Below the pieces are notes generated by a model. It had not been told where the DNA came from, did no database searches, and saw only the letters and a list, made by a program, of their open reading frames with translations. A stretch of DNA of 64,000 nt from Chytridium lagenaria (Eukaryota; Chytridiomycota; Chytridiomycetes; Chytridiales; Chytridiaceae), in the NCBI GenBank assembly GCA_025449115.1, contig JAHLKC010000153.1:1-64000 (forward strand), in the 5' to 3' direction. Position 1 is the first letter of the stretch, and every line of letters begins with the position of its first letter. Shown here one piece after another: positions 32,600 through 44,530 of this stretch. A program made the translations under genes and the position numbers.

Positions 32600-35500
32600 T
32601 AAAAGCTCACTTGAACTTTGCCACCTCCTCCTTCAAAGCAACCCCCAACCCCTCCTCTGATGTCCTCCCAAGAAATCCCCAAACCCAACCATAAGCCCCT
32701 TAAATTCATCGCAAACCTCCATCCCCCCATTCTCCTTATCCCCTTTCCGTTTCTCTCTTGCAGCCAACAGAATCTTGACACCTTCCCGATGAGCACCGTC
32801 GAATTCTTGGTCCCAGACGTGTACTCTTTCAACGCATCCCTAAACAGCGCATATGATTTCGGCGATATCACCGATTTGATGCGCGTACGATAGTCTTTGG
32901 GGTCTACCAACCGCTTTGGTTTTAAATGGGTCGAGCTTTTCGATTTTGATGATACACCATCAGAACGCGAAATTATTCCTCTTTTTTCAACAGTCTCATT
33001 TTTCTCATCGTCCAGTGTCCCACTTTCTTCAATAGCAGGCATAAGATTCTCCCTCGTTGATTCCTGCAACGAAAGCAACCCCACCCCAATCTTTCGCGTT
33101 GATTCTTGAACCGACACCGTTCTCTTCAACCGTAACGGCAAATCCCTCGTCACAGTCATCGACGATGACTTCGTTAGCAACGCTGACGACGCATTATTAA
33201 ATTTATCCATCACTGTTCCAACCACATATGAGTGCTTCGTCCCATCCAACGTCACGACGCCTTCTTTTCTTCGTATACGAACTTGCCCTTGCTCTTTATC
33301 TTCTTCAGGCGTACTCACTTTCGCAAGCTTTGCGACAAGCGCGACATGACCTGTATCTTCTGTATTCACGACCGGTTGTAATCTAATGTCAGGTTTTCCC
33401 GTCATTTCTTTTCGGTCCCGATGAAACTCGAAAAAGGTTTGTAACGATGTATCAACATCTCCAAATTTAGACTTTCCCAAAACAGTCATTACCAAAAATT
33501 AACAAATAATACACTTACAATCACTTTCAGGTGCGGTTTCAACCATTCCGGAAAGTTTTCGTCGATTGGAATCCGACGCAAACCTTGCAAACTTTAGCAT
33601 TTTATGCGGAGAAAGATATACCCTGCCACACATACCTTTCATCACAAAGAAGAATGGCCCCATAGTCATTCCGATGACGAATTCTAGTAAATCATAAGCA
33701 AAATGAGGAAGAAGTTCTTTTCTTACACTCTTCCCAACGCTTGATTCACAGCCCGTGACGCTTGATTTGAGTACCATTCTTGGCCCGACATGAATATTTC
33801 TGATATATGTCAACTATCATTAAAAGTCAAGCAAAATAAAAAGATAACGAAAATACCACCGAACCTTATTTGCCTTATTGAACTTTGCTAACCCATCCAT
33901 AAATTGCTTCTTTAGCGTGACTTTTGGGTCTTTGGCGGCTACAAAAAAACGTCAATATGCAAAATTGAGCTGTTATAGGGGAAAAAGAACACGATCTAAC
34001 CTGGGAATGGAATCCCGGCAACAATAACAGCCCTCGCAATGTCATCACTGAAATCAACACCTTCACTCGCCTTTCCCCTGCAAACCGCAAAAAAGATAGC
34101 CCCCCTTGGTCGATTCTACAAGTTTACGATACACTAGCATCGCCTGAGTTATTTATTTAAAAGTATAAGAGTTAAACACCTACAAAAGCAAAAATCTTCA
34201 TTACCTTTGCGAAATCCGCTTTACTCTTTGGCTCAATAATCGGTTTCTTCAGTTTACATATCTCCTCCCATAACGTCCCGTCAGCTTCCCCACCAACACG
34301 CGTCTACAAAACACCATGAGCACCTCAACAAAAAAAAAAAAATAACACCCCGTAAACAAAGAACCCACATTTTTCCATCTCATTAAACACGAATCCATCA
34401 TCCCATACCCCGCAAAAAACACAAGCATCCCTGCGGGTACCTTTCCAGCAACCCTCACAACAACACGTCCAATCTCATCTAAATAGGATGTGTTTTGTCG
34501 GTTATCAAACGATGAGTTTAGGAGTGTTCCAGTGGGCCCGGAGCGGAGTACAGAAACGCAGAAATGGGTTGGAGGCGCTACGTGAGGGTTTGATAGGGAG
34601 ATGGGAAAGTCGCTGAGAAAAGATTTTAGATTGTGAAAGTGGCGGTTTGAATGTCCCCTACATGTTCATTTCGCATTCAAAGCTCTCCAATGGGCTCTAT
34701 TTAACACCGTCATTAACATCCAAATCGAAAGGCACAAACAGATCGCCGTGAACTCACCAAAGTTCCTGAAGCTGCAATGATACTCCTCGCACCAGCAGCC
34801 ACTAACCCAGCCATAGCGATCCCAGAATGGAAGCACCAAAGGCTTAAAATCCTTTCGCTCTTTTCCGAGATCTGGAGATGAACCTGTGCGCAGCCATCAA
34901 CTTGACTAAACCAATTGTAGCTTTGGTACCTTAAACGATCGCCTTAATCCATTTAACTTGTTTCCATCTCCAACAAGGCCTTGAAGTGACATTTTGAGGA
35001 CCGCTATTAGGGAGCTCAACCCGGGACCTCGACTCTTTGTACGCTTTTCTCTTGTTTGATCTTCTCAAATAAATCAGTTAATGTTAAGATATCAATTAGA
35101 ATCAACCAAAAGTACTACCTGAAAGCTGAAGTAGATCCTTAGATATTTGCTTAAACGTTTCAAAAGCTGCTTCAGCCTCCTCCAAACTCCCAAAAGCAGA
35201 CTGAAGCAGATTGATGAAAAAGTCTCCAAAAAACACCATCGAAGTGGATTTAGCATCCATCGGTATGCTGCGGACTTCCTGTGAGCATTTAAAACAAACA
35301 TTACAAACCATGATATTACCTTTAAAAGTGATTTAACACAAACTAACAAGATATTAATCAATAAACAATGTAAGTCGCTAACCTGTAAGACTTTCCACGC
35401 TGAAAAGATTCACTGAAGCTATTACTCCGTTGACGGAAACGAATGCAGCAGATCCTTTTTTCACTTCTGAGAATGTGGAATAGTATTCTTCTAGTTCGGA

Positions 35501-37036
35501 GATGCAAGTTGCAATGTGAGTCTCAGAAATTTCGAAAGAAGATGATTCGGTACATGCGGCTTCCTAGATATTGACATGTAAATATTGATGTTGAGTTTAA
35601 TGAAATATTTACAAGGTTGTGCGCTGCAGAGACAAAGAATCGAGAATTAGACATCAACGCTGAAGTATAGAAGGTTTACCTTCATCAAATATAATTATAG
35701 CATTTCTTGTTAATTTCCGGAAGTTAGTTTTCAACAACGGTGAAGTCAAGACCCACTTTAGATCAATCCGTTGTGATCTCCGCATAGCTTCATCCACGAG
35801 ATAGTTGTAAGGCAAAAACACAATATCCGCATTCTTTAATTGCTCGCGAGTGTAGTAATATGGGCATATACTGAGACAAAAAAAAAAAGGGTAAGAAAGT
35901 TTTACGAGAGGAGGATAAAACAAATGGATTGAACGCTGAACCTATTCTTCATCCCGAATTTGAGCAAGTCCTCTAAATCAGCAATAGCGGGTTCCGATCC
36001 CGCAGATGACTGAAGAGCACCGTTAAATTCTAAAATTTGCGGCATTGGAATGTTTCATTAGGAAACATTGAACGAAAATAACGTATGAAATAATGCTTAC
36101 GTTCAAAATTTGCATGATACTTGCAGGTTTTCTTTTCAACTGCTCTCTTACACATGTCTGCACGTTCCGTGGGTGACCCTGGATGTGCCTTGATTTCGGG
36201 ATGAACACATAGATGATCTCGGCTTGACAAAACGCAAACTCTAGGCCTAATACAGAAATTTAAGCGGAGCATAAATAAAAGGAAAAGGCGATGATTTAAC
36301 TCACGTATACGAGATATTTCTAATTTCTCTAACACTTTGAGCAAGCTGGGAGTGTGTACGAGACGCAAAATAAATCTTTGGAGGTGTTGCTAGCATATTC
36401 TCGTCTAGTCCATCCAGAGAGCTCTGCCCAAATACGGCACGATCAAGGTCTGTCAGAAGGGATTTGGTGGAGTCGTTGATGTAGTTTGTGGAGTCTTTTG
36501 ATGGGAACAGCGAGATATAGGCTTGACGTCGCGCTTGAAAGGCCTCTTGCCAAGCTAAGCAAGCGCACAGCAAGGTGAGCTAAATCCAACAAATATAATT
36601 TAGAAGATAGACGAAACGATGATGCTCTGAAGTAAAGAAGAACCAATGCCATTGGAAGTTTTGCAGAATATACTTGCAGTTTTGCCGGTTCCAGTTGGAC
36701 TCTCGATCATGACATTGGAATGCTTTCAAAAAAATTACAACATTAGCCGTCATTAACAGCATGTGTATTTTAATAATCTCAAAACCCAAAGCACATTCTC
36801 ACATTCTGTAATCCCGCCACAACCTTTTCCAGCATTCTGATCTGGCATTCGTAGGCTTCAGGAAATCACGATAGTAAGCAAAACATTCTCTCACAAAGAG
36901 AATCCCGAGCACATCACTTACGCAGATATGGAAAGTAGACGGTGACGCCATTGACATTTAGAGGTAGTGCGGCGGAGTCTCGTTGCTTTAGCCTTGCGCT
37001 GCTGGAGTGGGGTGGTTGGAACGATCCTTGCTGCAT
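32600..37036 (-). CDS. RTEL1: RTEL1-type iron-sulfur DNA helicase
   Basis: Superfamily 2 XPD-like helicase that unwinds D-loops, T-loops and G-quadruplexes in telomere and genome maintenance. Many short introns. Seen in order: [20 protein letters not shown]; Walker A in [30 protein letters not shown]; four Fe-S cluster cysteines in [24 protein letters not shown] and [19 protein letters not shown]; the DEAH box split by an intron (IIIFDE-AHNL); motif VI in [18 protein letters not shown] followed by [20 protein letters not shown]. The C-terminus carries a harmonin-N-like helical segment ([12 protein letters not shown], then [14 protein letters not shown]) after a one-base frame change near 32815. 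The start is ATG 37034-37036. It is head to head with the PLP enzyme gene, about 500 bases apart. Identification is firm; several internal exon ends were not fixed. Confidence 0.85.
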
Positions 37037-37532
37037 TTTTTTGACAAACTCCTTGTCCGAATGTCATTACTGTTTCGTCACTCAATAAAACATGTCTGTT
37101 TATTTATTTACTTGGATGGACTGTAGCAAACGTTCTCTCGAAAAGTTAAAAAGATGTTGGCTGGCTCGCGACACCCTTTATTTCGTTACGGCGATGGTAA
37201 CAGGAATTAAGAAATAGTGGACGAGATCATCAAGTTACTGCTGCTGCCTCTAAACAATTCCTTCCACTATAGAGCTGCACACTAGTCAAATAAAAAACGC
37301 AATCGCCGGATGCACCTTCACTACGCTCTGGTTAATGTTTTATGTAGATGGCATCCGGCCCTCCTCATACTCTTTTCCGACGCCAGGAAGGAATCTGCCG
37401 TTCTTCCTCAATCATCTCTGTCTTTTTTGAGTTGGCGTGTCAGGCAGAAAGCTTAGTAAGGCCATTTCCAAAGAACCCCATCAAAACATTCTCGAGGGTT
37501 GCATTTTACTACATCCGAACCGACAAAAAGTC
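37037..37532. promoter_or_regulatory. Bidirectional promoter region, RTEL1 and PLP enzyme
   Basis: 496 bases between divergent start codons. No clear core motif recognised; the assignment rests on gene arrangement. Confidence 0.4.
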
Positions 37533-39544
37533 ATGACGGCCACCGACGACGACTCCAGCTCCTTCAGAGTTGAATGGGCGAGATCCAGGTTCCCAGCCAT
37601 CGCAGCCTCTGGGCCCTCCGATGCGTTCACGTTCATGGACAATGCGGGTGGATCTGCAGTTTTGGACACTGTCGCTGAAAAGGTGAAAGAATACCTTGTG
37701 TCAAGAAATGTGCAGTTGGTAAAGTGAAAGACGATACAAATGAGGTCTAATGGCCTCTTCAAAGGGTGCCTCATACCGTGTAAGTCAAGAGTCATCGGCT
37801 TTAGTGAAGCTTGGTAATGAAGCTGGAAGAAAGTTTATCAATGCGGAACATCTTGATGAGATTGTGATGGGAAGCTCGACGACGCAGGTATACCATTACT
37901 TTTAGCACTCTGAGTTTCTCATATTATTCATTAACTTTGGTCTAGTTGGTGGAGAATTTGGCCAGGGCGATGGAACCTGGCATGAAGCGATCCCATGAGA
38001 TTATTATCACAGACACAGAGCATGAAGGTTCATGTTTCATTAACCGTCAAAACTGACTGAGCTTCAGCGAACGCTGGACCTTTTGTTAGGCTTGCTAAGC
38101 GTCTCGGGATGAAGCTGAGGGTCTGGCAGGCGAATAAGAAGACTTTGGAGCTGGATATCACAGACTTGAAGAAACTCTTGACAAAGAACACTCGTCTTGG
38201 TAAGTCTCCTTCCTAGGTCGCAAGGTAAATGCTGATGTTCACTTTAACTAGTTGCTATGACCCATTGCTCAAACATTCTTGGGACTGTAAACGATGTTAC
38301 GGCCATCGCCAAACTTGTTCACACCATCCCCGGAGCAGAGATATGGTAAGTCTCTAGAAATATCATTAAACCACTTTTAATTATCTATTAGCGTGGATGG
38401 AGTTGCATATGCGCCACACAGGTGAGCTTACCGTTTTCAACGGATTTACTAATTTGTTTAGGGCCGTCGACGTTCAGGCTTTTGGAGTAGACTTTTACGT
38501 ATTCTCATGGTACAGGTCTATGGTCCTCACCTTTCCATGCTCTACACCCGCCGTTCTGCAGCCAACAAACTATCCTCCTTGGCCCACTTCTTCATTCATG
38601 CCTCAGACCGCCCTTACTCCCTTCAACCCGGCGGTCAAAACTTTGAGCTTAGCGCCAGTCTCCCATACATCCTCTCCTACATTGCCGAAGCCGGAACTGG
38701 AGTCTCTCTATCTCCCACAGCTGCTACTGAAAGCGAAAGGATTCGGGAACTTCTTGCGTCGATCTCTTATGAGGATATCCAGGCTGGGTATAAAAAATTC
38801 ACGGAGCAGGAGAATAAGTTGTCAGCTATTCTGTTGGGGTATTTGGCATCAAAGCCCGATGTTTATAAGGTTGTGGGGCGTCCAGAGTCAGGGGCCGGCC
38901 GGGTTCCGACGATTTCGTTTTTGGTCAAGGGAGCTAAAAGTGAGGACGTGACGCTTTTTGTTGATAAGCACAATATCGGAATTCGATTTGGTCACTTTGT
39001 GAGTTTGCATTGTTTTATTCTTTGTTTATGGCTACGTGACCTATTTTTCGCTTTCTTCGGCAAATTGTTTTTTTTTCATGTCTCGTTTATTTAACTTTTG
39101 TAATTTCCTTCTGTGCTTATCCTTTTTTAACTTGTATTTAATATTCCGGTTCTACTTTTTTGTCTGCTTGCAAAACATATGCAGTACGGTAAGGCTTCTC
39201 AATCCTTCTTTCATAATCCCCTTCTATCATAGACTGACGTTTTGCATTATATCTCAGCTCATCGCCTCGTTGTTGGATCTTTGAAACTTAACGAGCGCGA
39301 CGGCATAGTTCGCGTGTCACTCGTACACTACAATGCCGAATCGGAGGTGCATCGTTTGATCGAGGCTCTCGAGGCGTTTCTTGAAACTCAAAAGTCGATC
39401 AAGAGCAAAGCTCTGAATGCCCTAAAAAACCCTTGTACCCACCCCTTTGTAATTCCAATGGTTTCTGTGAACATAGGGCATTGTGAGTGCGTAAATATTA
39501 CAGGTATTGGTTCCGACGGACAAAAGCCAGATTTAAAACAATAA
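37533..39544 (+). CDS. Class V PLP-dependent aminotransferase, cysteine desulfurase-like
   Basis: Fold-type I PLP enzyme of the cysteine desulfurase-like group (VC1184 type). Exons 37533-37718, 37765-37887, 37946-38027, 38068-38199, 38252-38345, 38392-38421, 38462-38998, a 4-nt exon 39185-39188, and 39258-39544 all keep phase. Seen: FMDNAGGSAVLDTVAEKV, HLDEIVMGSSTTQ, IIITDTEHEANAGPFVRLA, VAMTHCSNILGTVNDV, CVDGVAYAPHRAVDVQAFG, then FSWY, VYGPHLSMLYTRR, and GHFYAHRLVVGSL. The PLP lysine is expected between FSWY and VYGPH. The DNA there reads TACAGGTC; one extra A gives TAC AAG GTC (Tyr-Lys-Val), so the break falls exactly on the catalytic codon. Substrate unknown. The last about 45 residues look unlike the family and may reflect a missed stop or intron. 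Confidence 0.82.
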
Positions 39545-39918
39545 TGACGCAATCCGTCCCGATGGTTTTACTTTTCAGAATTCCGCGCAAGAACCTAGGC
39601 CGTCTGTTTGGTCTTGTAAATGAGTGGGTGGGAGAAGGGGGTCTGTTGTCTGTTACGGGTTTTTTGTTCGAAAAACCGTAACGGAATTTACGACGACCCC
39701 CTTTTTGTTTGTGTTTGGGTTTCAAATGCCGAGGTTCGGTTTTTGCAATGCAACAAACACGTAGAAAATAAAAGAGGACAGGGGATGTTCTCTCGTTCCG
39801 GAATGCTTTGTTGAGACCGTCAGTGCTTCTTGTTGAAGCTCGCCATCGTTTACGTTGCCTTTTTCGTTTAATACCCTCCTCCACCCCTTCATTGAATACC
39901 ATATACCACTTTACAATC
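39545..39918. other. Intergenic
   Basis: 3' flank of the PLP gene and promoter of the next gene. No gene supported; a minus-strand open frame here is a shadow. Confidence 0.4.
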
Positions 39919-41418
39919 ATGAACTCCACATCCAAAATCTCGATATCCTTCCTCCGGACCTCCACCTTCCGCTCAGCAACATCCACCGTCACATTACCAC
40001 TCACCACCTCCATCGCACAACCCACTATCTCCGCATTCACTGCATCCCCATCGCTTCCAATCACATCTCGACAGCCCATCTCTTCCACCACCTTCATCCT
40101 CGGTGCCGTCATTGGCGGTCTCCTCATGCTCCTCATGCTCATCATCCTCGTCTACGCATCCTCCCCGTACGCATTCAAGCAAAGCCAAGAAAAATCGGCG
40201 ATGGACATCACAACAGATCCATTGTCAATATTGACATGGACGTAGGTGTCACACCCAACCCAGCGGTTTACTTGATATCGATGGACCCGTCCACATCCTT
40301 CCTTGAGACGCACAAGGCGGCCACGTTTTGTGGTTGGGGGTATTGAGGGATCACGCAGTGGGGAGGATACGGAAAGTGAGGAGGGGAGTGTGAGCAGGTC
40401 CGGAAGTCTTGAGACGAGAGAAAGTGATGGATACATTTACGTGTCAGACATAGGGATCATGACGCCCGGTTGTATATTCCGCGTTCCCTCTCACGTCAGT
40501 ATACCCGGAACACCTATCGGTAGTCAACGTGCGAGTGATCTACCAACACCACCGTCTTCCATGTCAAACAAGAGGACGAGTATGGGTGATGCTTTTGTTC
40601 AAGCTGGCGCGTATGTGAGGGATATACGAAAGACGAGAAGCTTTGTGCATAGCTCAGGTGTAGGAAATGCGCCTTCAAGGCCTTTATCGGCTTCTTCTGT
40701 GACTGGATTTGTGAGAGTGTTTTCGGCGAATGGAGCGGCGAGATGGGGTGGTGGAAGGGGGCGTTCGATTGATGTGGTTTCTTGTGCTGATATGAATGTT
40801 GTGGCGGTGGGAAATCGAGGTGGAGTTGATAGCATGGATCTATTGTATTCAAACACGTCGCTTGATAATAGTGGACGTTCCATGTTTGCGGATGGAGGGT
40901 GCGGTGCTGCACCAACGAGTCTCTCCAGGGATCCCATTAAGGATGCAGTGAGAGCTGATGGTGCAACATCCGTATGGTCACAGTTCAGCGAAACGAGAGG
41001 AGATGAGGCTGAGAATTCCGATGAAGGACAGGCAGAGACATGGGTGTTCCCGACTATGAACCGATTGCCAAGTCTACCGCCACGTCTTTCACCTCTTTTT
41101 CAAGGCCAACCTCTTCCCCCATTCATGCAACACTCATTTTTTACAATGCCTTACCCTCAAGTTCTTCCTCCTCCTTCCACCCATTCCCTTTCATCATTCC
41201 GCTCTCTCCAAACAAACCGCGACGACCCCACCGTAATCGCGTCATCAGACGTTCCTGTAATCGATAAAGCCATTGACCAACGAAATAGTGCCTCCTTTAA
41301 AGTTGCCGGCCTCGGTGAAACTTTTTCTCTTCATCGAGCGTCGGGCATTTCAAGTCACTCTACAGCTGTCAACACCCTCACTTCTGATGTTGGGTATGTT
41401 GGGGCGGCGGCCGGATGA
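39919..41418 (+). CDS. Single-pass membrane protein with Ser-rich ends
   Basis: Not a family I recognise. From ATG 39919 a Ser/Thr-rich segment of about 60 residues (possible short ectodomain) precedes one clear membrane span (FILGAVIGGLLMLLMLIILV) and a cytoplasmic tail. The tail starts YASSPYAFKQSQEKS and, after frame changes near 40225 and 40300, continues through SRSGEDTESEEGSVSRSGSL, ESDGYIYVSDIGIMTPGCIF, SRPLSASSVTGFVRVFSANG and Ser/Pro-rich stretches to a stop at 41418. The layout resembles fungal stress or cell-wall sensors (short Ser/Thr ectodomain, one span, acidic tail), but no sensor cysteine domain and no classical signal peptide are seen. Codons stay open for 371 residues in the tail, so coding is likely. 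Confidence 0.55.
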
Positions 41419-42615
41419 GGATCATAAATAAACCGGACGCTTTACGTTGAAGGAGAATGGAAGGATGATGATATAAAGTAGATGAGATTCTTCTTTCGTG
41501 TGAAGAGTTCCTTTTCCCCCCCTTTTTTTTCTTGTACATAATCGACTCTCGTTCTTTTCTTTTCTTTTCTTATGTCTTTCTTTTTTTTTTTGGTGGTTCG
41601 CGCCTTTTCCATTTTTATATACCTATGGGTGTTTGGTTGGGTTTTTGAATTGATGTGTTGGATTTTTCAATTTAGCTTTTCATTGTTTCGACACCCGTTC
41701 TGCATATAACCCCAGAATGTTTTACATTCACCGAAAAAAAAGTAGAGTTTTATCGCTATTTTCTTTATCATCACCGTGTCAATTGTCCGAGGGAATAACG
41801 GATGTACCTCGGAAGCGTAGTGAAGGATCAACTCGCTACACGATAGATCGTTCATGTCGGGATCTCGCTTAAAGAGGACGACGAGCATGTGCTTGTTGAT
41901 CACTTTCTCTTTTATTTGTTTTTGGAGCTGACCTGGCGAATACCAATTCCTCCATGCAGATATCAAGCGGGGGTTGGTTGTGGTTGCGCTAATTGGGTTG
42001 TGGTCTTTCTTTCAAGCTTTATTTTAAATCTTGGTGAAAGAGGTGGGGTTTGTATACACCGACTTACTGAATTCAAGGTAGGCCATATCATTATAAACCT
42101 TGACTAAAAGTAAGAATAAAAATATAAAAATACCCGCTGCTACAAAGCATCAATTATTATATTTCATTCCTTTGGCATCAAATACATTTGACACCTGCAG
42201 AGGAAAATGAACACGGAATGTACAGGTAGTGGGTGTGAGCGTTGACAGAGTTACTCTGTTGTGCGTAAGTCTCATTTCATAGCTTAAAAATAGGGTGGGG
42301 TTAACGAATGTGATGGCCGCGCGGAAAGAAATGTGTAAAGATTTACGCCGTAATCTGGTTTCATTGAAAGAGAAAAAATAAGAAAAAGTGGTCAGGACCA
42401 GTCGCATACAAAATTCGATTACGTTTCCAAGACCAGATTCAACAGTTTGTCCTTGATAGAGTGGTTCGCCATAAAGGAGAGAAAAAAACGACCAAAAACC
42501 AAATAAAAATAAAAACAAACACTCTTGTAACAGACGAAAACAAAAGAAACGTGAAAAAACCACTTCCACGCAATAAAGAAAAAAAGAAAAAAAGTTAATG
42601 TTTTTATCTTCACCA
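41419..42615. other. Intergenic with one possible minus-strand exon
   Basis: T-rich 3' flank, then low-complexity and AT-rich DNA up to the WW gene. The only coding hint is the minus-strand frame at 41667-41966. Confidence 0.4.
41667..41966 (-). CDS. Possible small gene or exon, unknown
   Basis: A 99-residue minus-strand frame including NKHMLVVLFKRDPDMNDLSC and YASEVHPLFPRTIDTVMIKK reads like real protein but matches nothing I know. A GCCAG|GTCAGC sequence at its upstream end could be a splice donor, so boundaries are doubtful. It could equally be chance. Confidence 0.25.
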   Translation of the reverse strand: MISAWRNWYSPGQLQKQIKEKVINKHMLVVLFKRDPDMNDLSCSELILHYASEVHPLFPRTIDTVMIKKIAIKLYFFFGECKTFWGYMQNGCRNNEKLN

Positions 42616-43516
42616 TCAATCATCCGGTCCAAACCGTTTCAACAAAGACCTCAGCTTCTTCTCCTTATTCTTCTTCTTGAACCGATCAATATCCTTTTTC
42701 GTCAACTTCTTCTTTGTCTGCGGGTTCATCGCCTCCTGTTGTCTCATCATATTCCTCTCCTCCTGATACTGATCGATATCAAAGAAATGCGCCATCTGAC
42801 GTTCCGCTTTCGCGTTCGGATTGAAGTAACTGTCACCCCCTGCGCGATCCGGTTGGAACCGTCCCGTTTTTTGATTAAATGTGGCAGACAGCGTGATGTC
42901 ACCTTTTTTGAAAAACATAAAAAAAAAAAAGGAAAACAAACGTTTAGTCATTGTGGTCGGGAGATGGGCTAACCATTTTTTTTCGTTTTATAGCAGGTGA
43001 TTACCGGGATTGAAATGCTCGCCGGCTGTTGTTGCTTGGAACGAGGTGAAGGGATACCAGGAATTGGGGGCATGCCGATGGCACCGTATGTGGCGTAAGC
43101 GGCATATGCAGCAGCTGTTCCAGCGGGATCCACTGCATTAGCATCTTTCCCATCCCCTGCTGCCGTCGCCGCCGCCATCTGCGCATAATACCAATCATAG
43201 TACTCCTGGCTGTTATAGTAATCTGCTCCCTCTCCAGCTGTAGCTGCGACTTCCCCTTCTTCGGCTTCCACTGCTTCGACCTCGGCTACTGTTGTTGATG
43301 AGACTTCTTGCTCAGACGTTGAGGCGGCTAGTTCCTTTGCTCTTGCCTTCTCCTCTTCGGGAATGTTAGGGTCATCCCATGTGGTCTCGCCACTGATGGT
43401 GTTCCACCAGTACCAGGCTTGAGATGTTTCGTCAAAGACTGCCTGCCATTCAGTGGTCTTTCCTCCGCCTCATCGTCCTTCTGAGCCCTCTTCTTCTTCT
43501 TGTCCGTCGTGTCCAT
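42616..43516 (-). CDS. WW-domain protein, splicing-factor type
   Basis: A single WW domain near the N-terminus (EWQAVFDETSQAWYWWNTIS, then GETTWDDP) would bind Pro-rich splicing factors. It is followed by an acidic linker, a Tyr/Ala-rich region (DYYNSQEYYDWYYAQMAAAT) and, after an intron starting at 43004, a conserved C-terminal module: DITLSATFNQKTGRFQPDR, YFNPNAKAERQMAHFFDID and a Lys-rich helical end (KKLTKKDIDRFKKKNKEKKL). The TGRFQ...AKAxRQMxxFFD pattern is shared with fungal WW proteins such as fission yeast Saf1, which are spliceosome-associated; the assignment is from memory of the pattern. The N-terminal MDTTDKKKKRAQKDDEAEE joins the WW domain only if AAA near 43453 is read as AAAA (EEKTTEWQ). 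Start ATG 43514-43516. Nuclear location is likely. Confidence 0.7.
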
Positions 43517-43618
43517 TCTTGTGGTTGCTTGCTTGGGCAAAAACGAAAAGCGGGGAACAACCAAAAAAAAAAATAAAAATTCTAGAGTTTATTTCCTTGT
43601 CAAAAAAGTGGTAGGAGG
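43517..43618. promoter_or_regulatory. Compact bidirectional promoter, WW and SH3 genes
   Basis: Only 102 bases separate the two divergent start codons, with an A-rich tract (43562-43580) in the middle. Shared control is inferred from the arrangement. Confidence 0.45.
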
Positions 43619-44530
43619 ATGCGGGTTCATTCTCAGCAGCAGACGACGGCGTTGAAATCATCATCATCGTTGGCATCAGAGAAAAACAATGGGGACGCTG
43701 ATCATGGAAGGCTAAAGATCAGAGACTTTGGGTATCCTGTGGGAGATCCGCGTCATTGGGGTGGTTTGCCCGTGTCGCTCTCTAAGGCACCCACAAAGTC
43801 AAGCCTCAACAACCTGAGTTTGAGCAGAGCTCCCTCTGGGAATAATTTGGATAAGAAGGATATGATGCTTTCGGGGAAAGTGGACACCCCGCAAGTGGAT
43901 ATGACGCAAAAGGAGGAGCCCATGGATGAAGATCAAGACGATGAAGACGATGATGCTGATTTCGTCATGTTCAAAGACGTTGTGAGCTGTTATCTCCCCC
44001 GCGCCATGTCGATTCTTGATCAACATTCAAAGATGGGACCCATAAGACTCGCGAAAAAGAAGGTGCTGTACAAGTTCTCCAAAGTATCGGAATGGGAGAT
44101 GGATTTGAAGGCGACAGAGATTGTTGTCGTCACATACCTTCCGGGGAGTTTCAATGAAACCACCTCTGAGCGGCGACAGTCAGAGGATGTTGCTAAATGT
44201 GATGCAAAGGCGTCTAGTCTGGACAGATGGGTCAGCATTGAAGAGGATGACGATGATGATCTTTCAAGTCTTTCCAATACTCAAGCGTCTGCAGGGGTGG
44301 ACAATGCGATGACCAAGGATCCCATGTCGCATATTCCAGCCATCACGCTTGTTCCTGACCCTGCATCGTTTGTGGACCAGATCAAGGAGTTTTTGGATTA
44401 TCAGCCAGTGTATGGGTCGGGATGGGTGACGGCGATCAAGGTTCGTGTGAAGGAGGGCAAGACGGGGAACACGAGGTTGCAGATGCTGGATATTGGGTTG
44501 GTGCCTACGAGCTATGTGGGGATGGCTTGA
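43619..44530 (+). CDS. SH3-domain protein
   Basis: 303 residues in one uninterrupted frame. The N-terminus has IRDFGYPVGDPRHWGG, a block seen before SH3 domains in some fungal proteins, followed by an acidic Asp/Glu-rich region and FVMFKDVVSCYLPRAMSILD. The SH3 domain is split by an acidic Ser-rich insertion: first part KVLYKFSKVSEWEMDLKATE plus IVVVTYLPGSF, second part YGSGWVTAIKVRVKEGK, then MLDIGLVPTSYVGMA at the very C-terminus. The ALYDF-, GW- and P-x-x-Y-type positions are all present. It probably binds Pro-rich partners, possibly in actin or vesicle traffic, but no specific role can be claimed. No introns and no frame breaks. Confidence 0.75.
   Translation: MRVHSQQQTTALKSSSSLASEKNNGDADHGRLKIRDFGYPVGDPRHWGGLPVSLSKAPTKSSLNNLSLSRAPSGNNLDKKDMMLSGKVDTPQVDMTQKEEPMDEDQDDEDDDADFVMFKDVVSCYLPRAMSILDQHSKMGPIRLAKKKVLYKFSKVSEWEMDLKATEIVVVTYLPGSFNETTSERRQSEDVAKCDAKASSLDRWVSIEEDDDDDLSSLSNTQASAGVDNAMTKDPMSHIPAITLVPDPASFVDQIKEFLDYQPVYGSGWVTAIKVRVKEGKTGNTRLQMLDIGLVPTSYVGMA

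Noticed and set aside
35987..36003. tRNA-like T-arm (GCGGGTTCCGATCCCGC)
   Set aside because: It lies inside an RTEL1 coding exon ([14 protein letters not shown] on the minus strand), and no matching A box, anticodon arm or acceptor stem is present.
39498..40145. Long minus-strand frame downstream of the PLP gene
   Set aside because: It is antisense to two supported plus-strand genes, with no motif; codon mirror effect.
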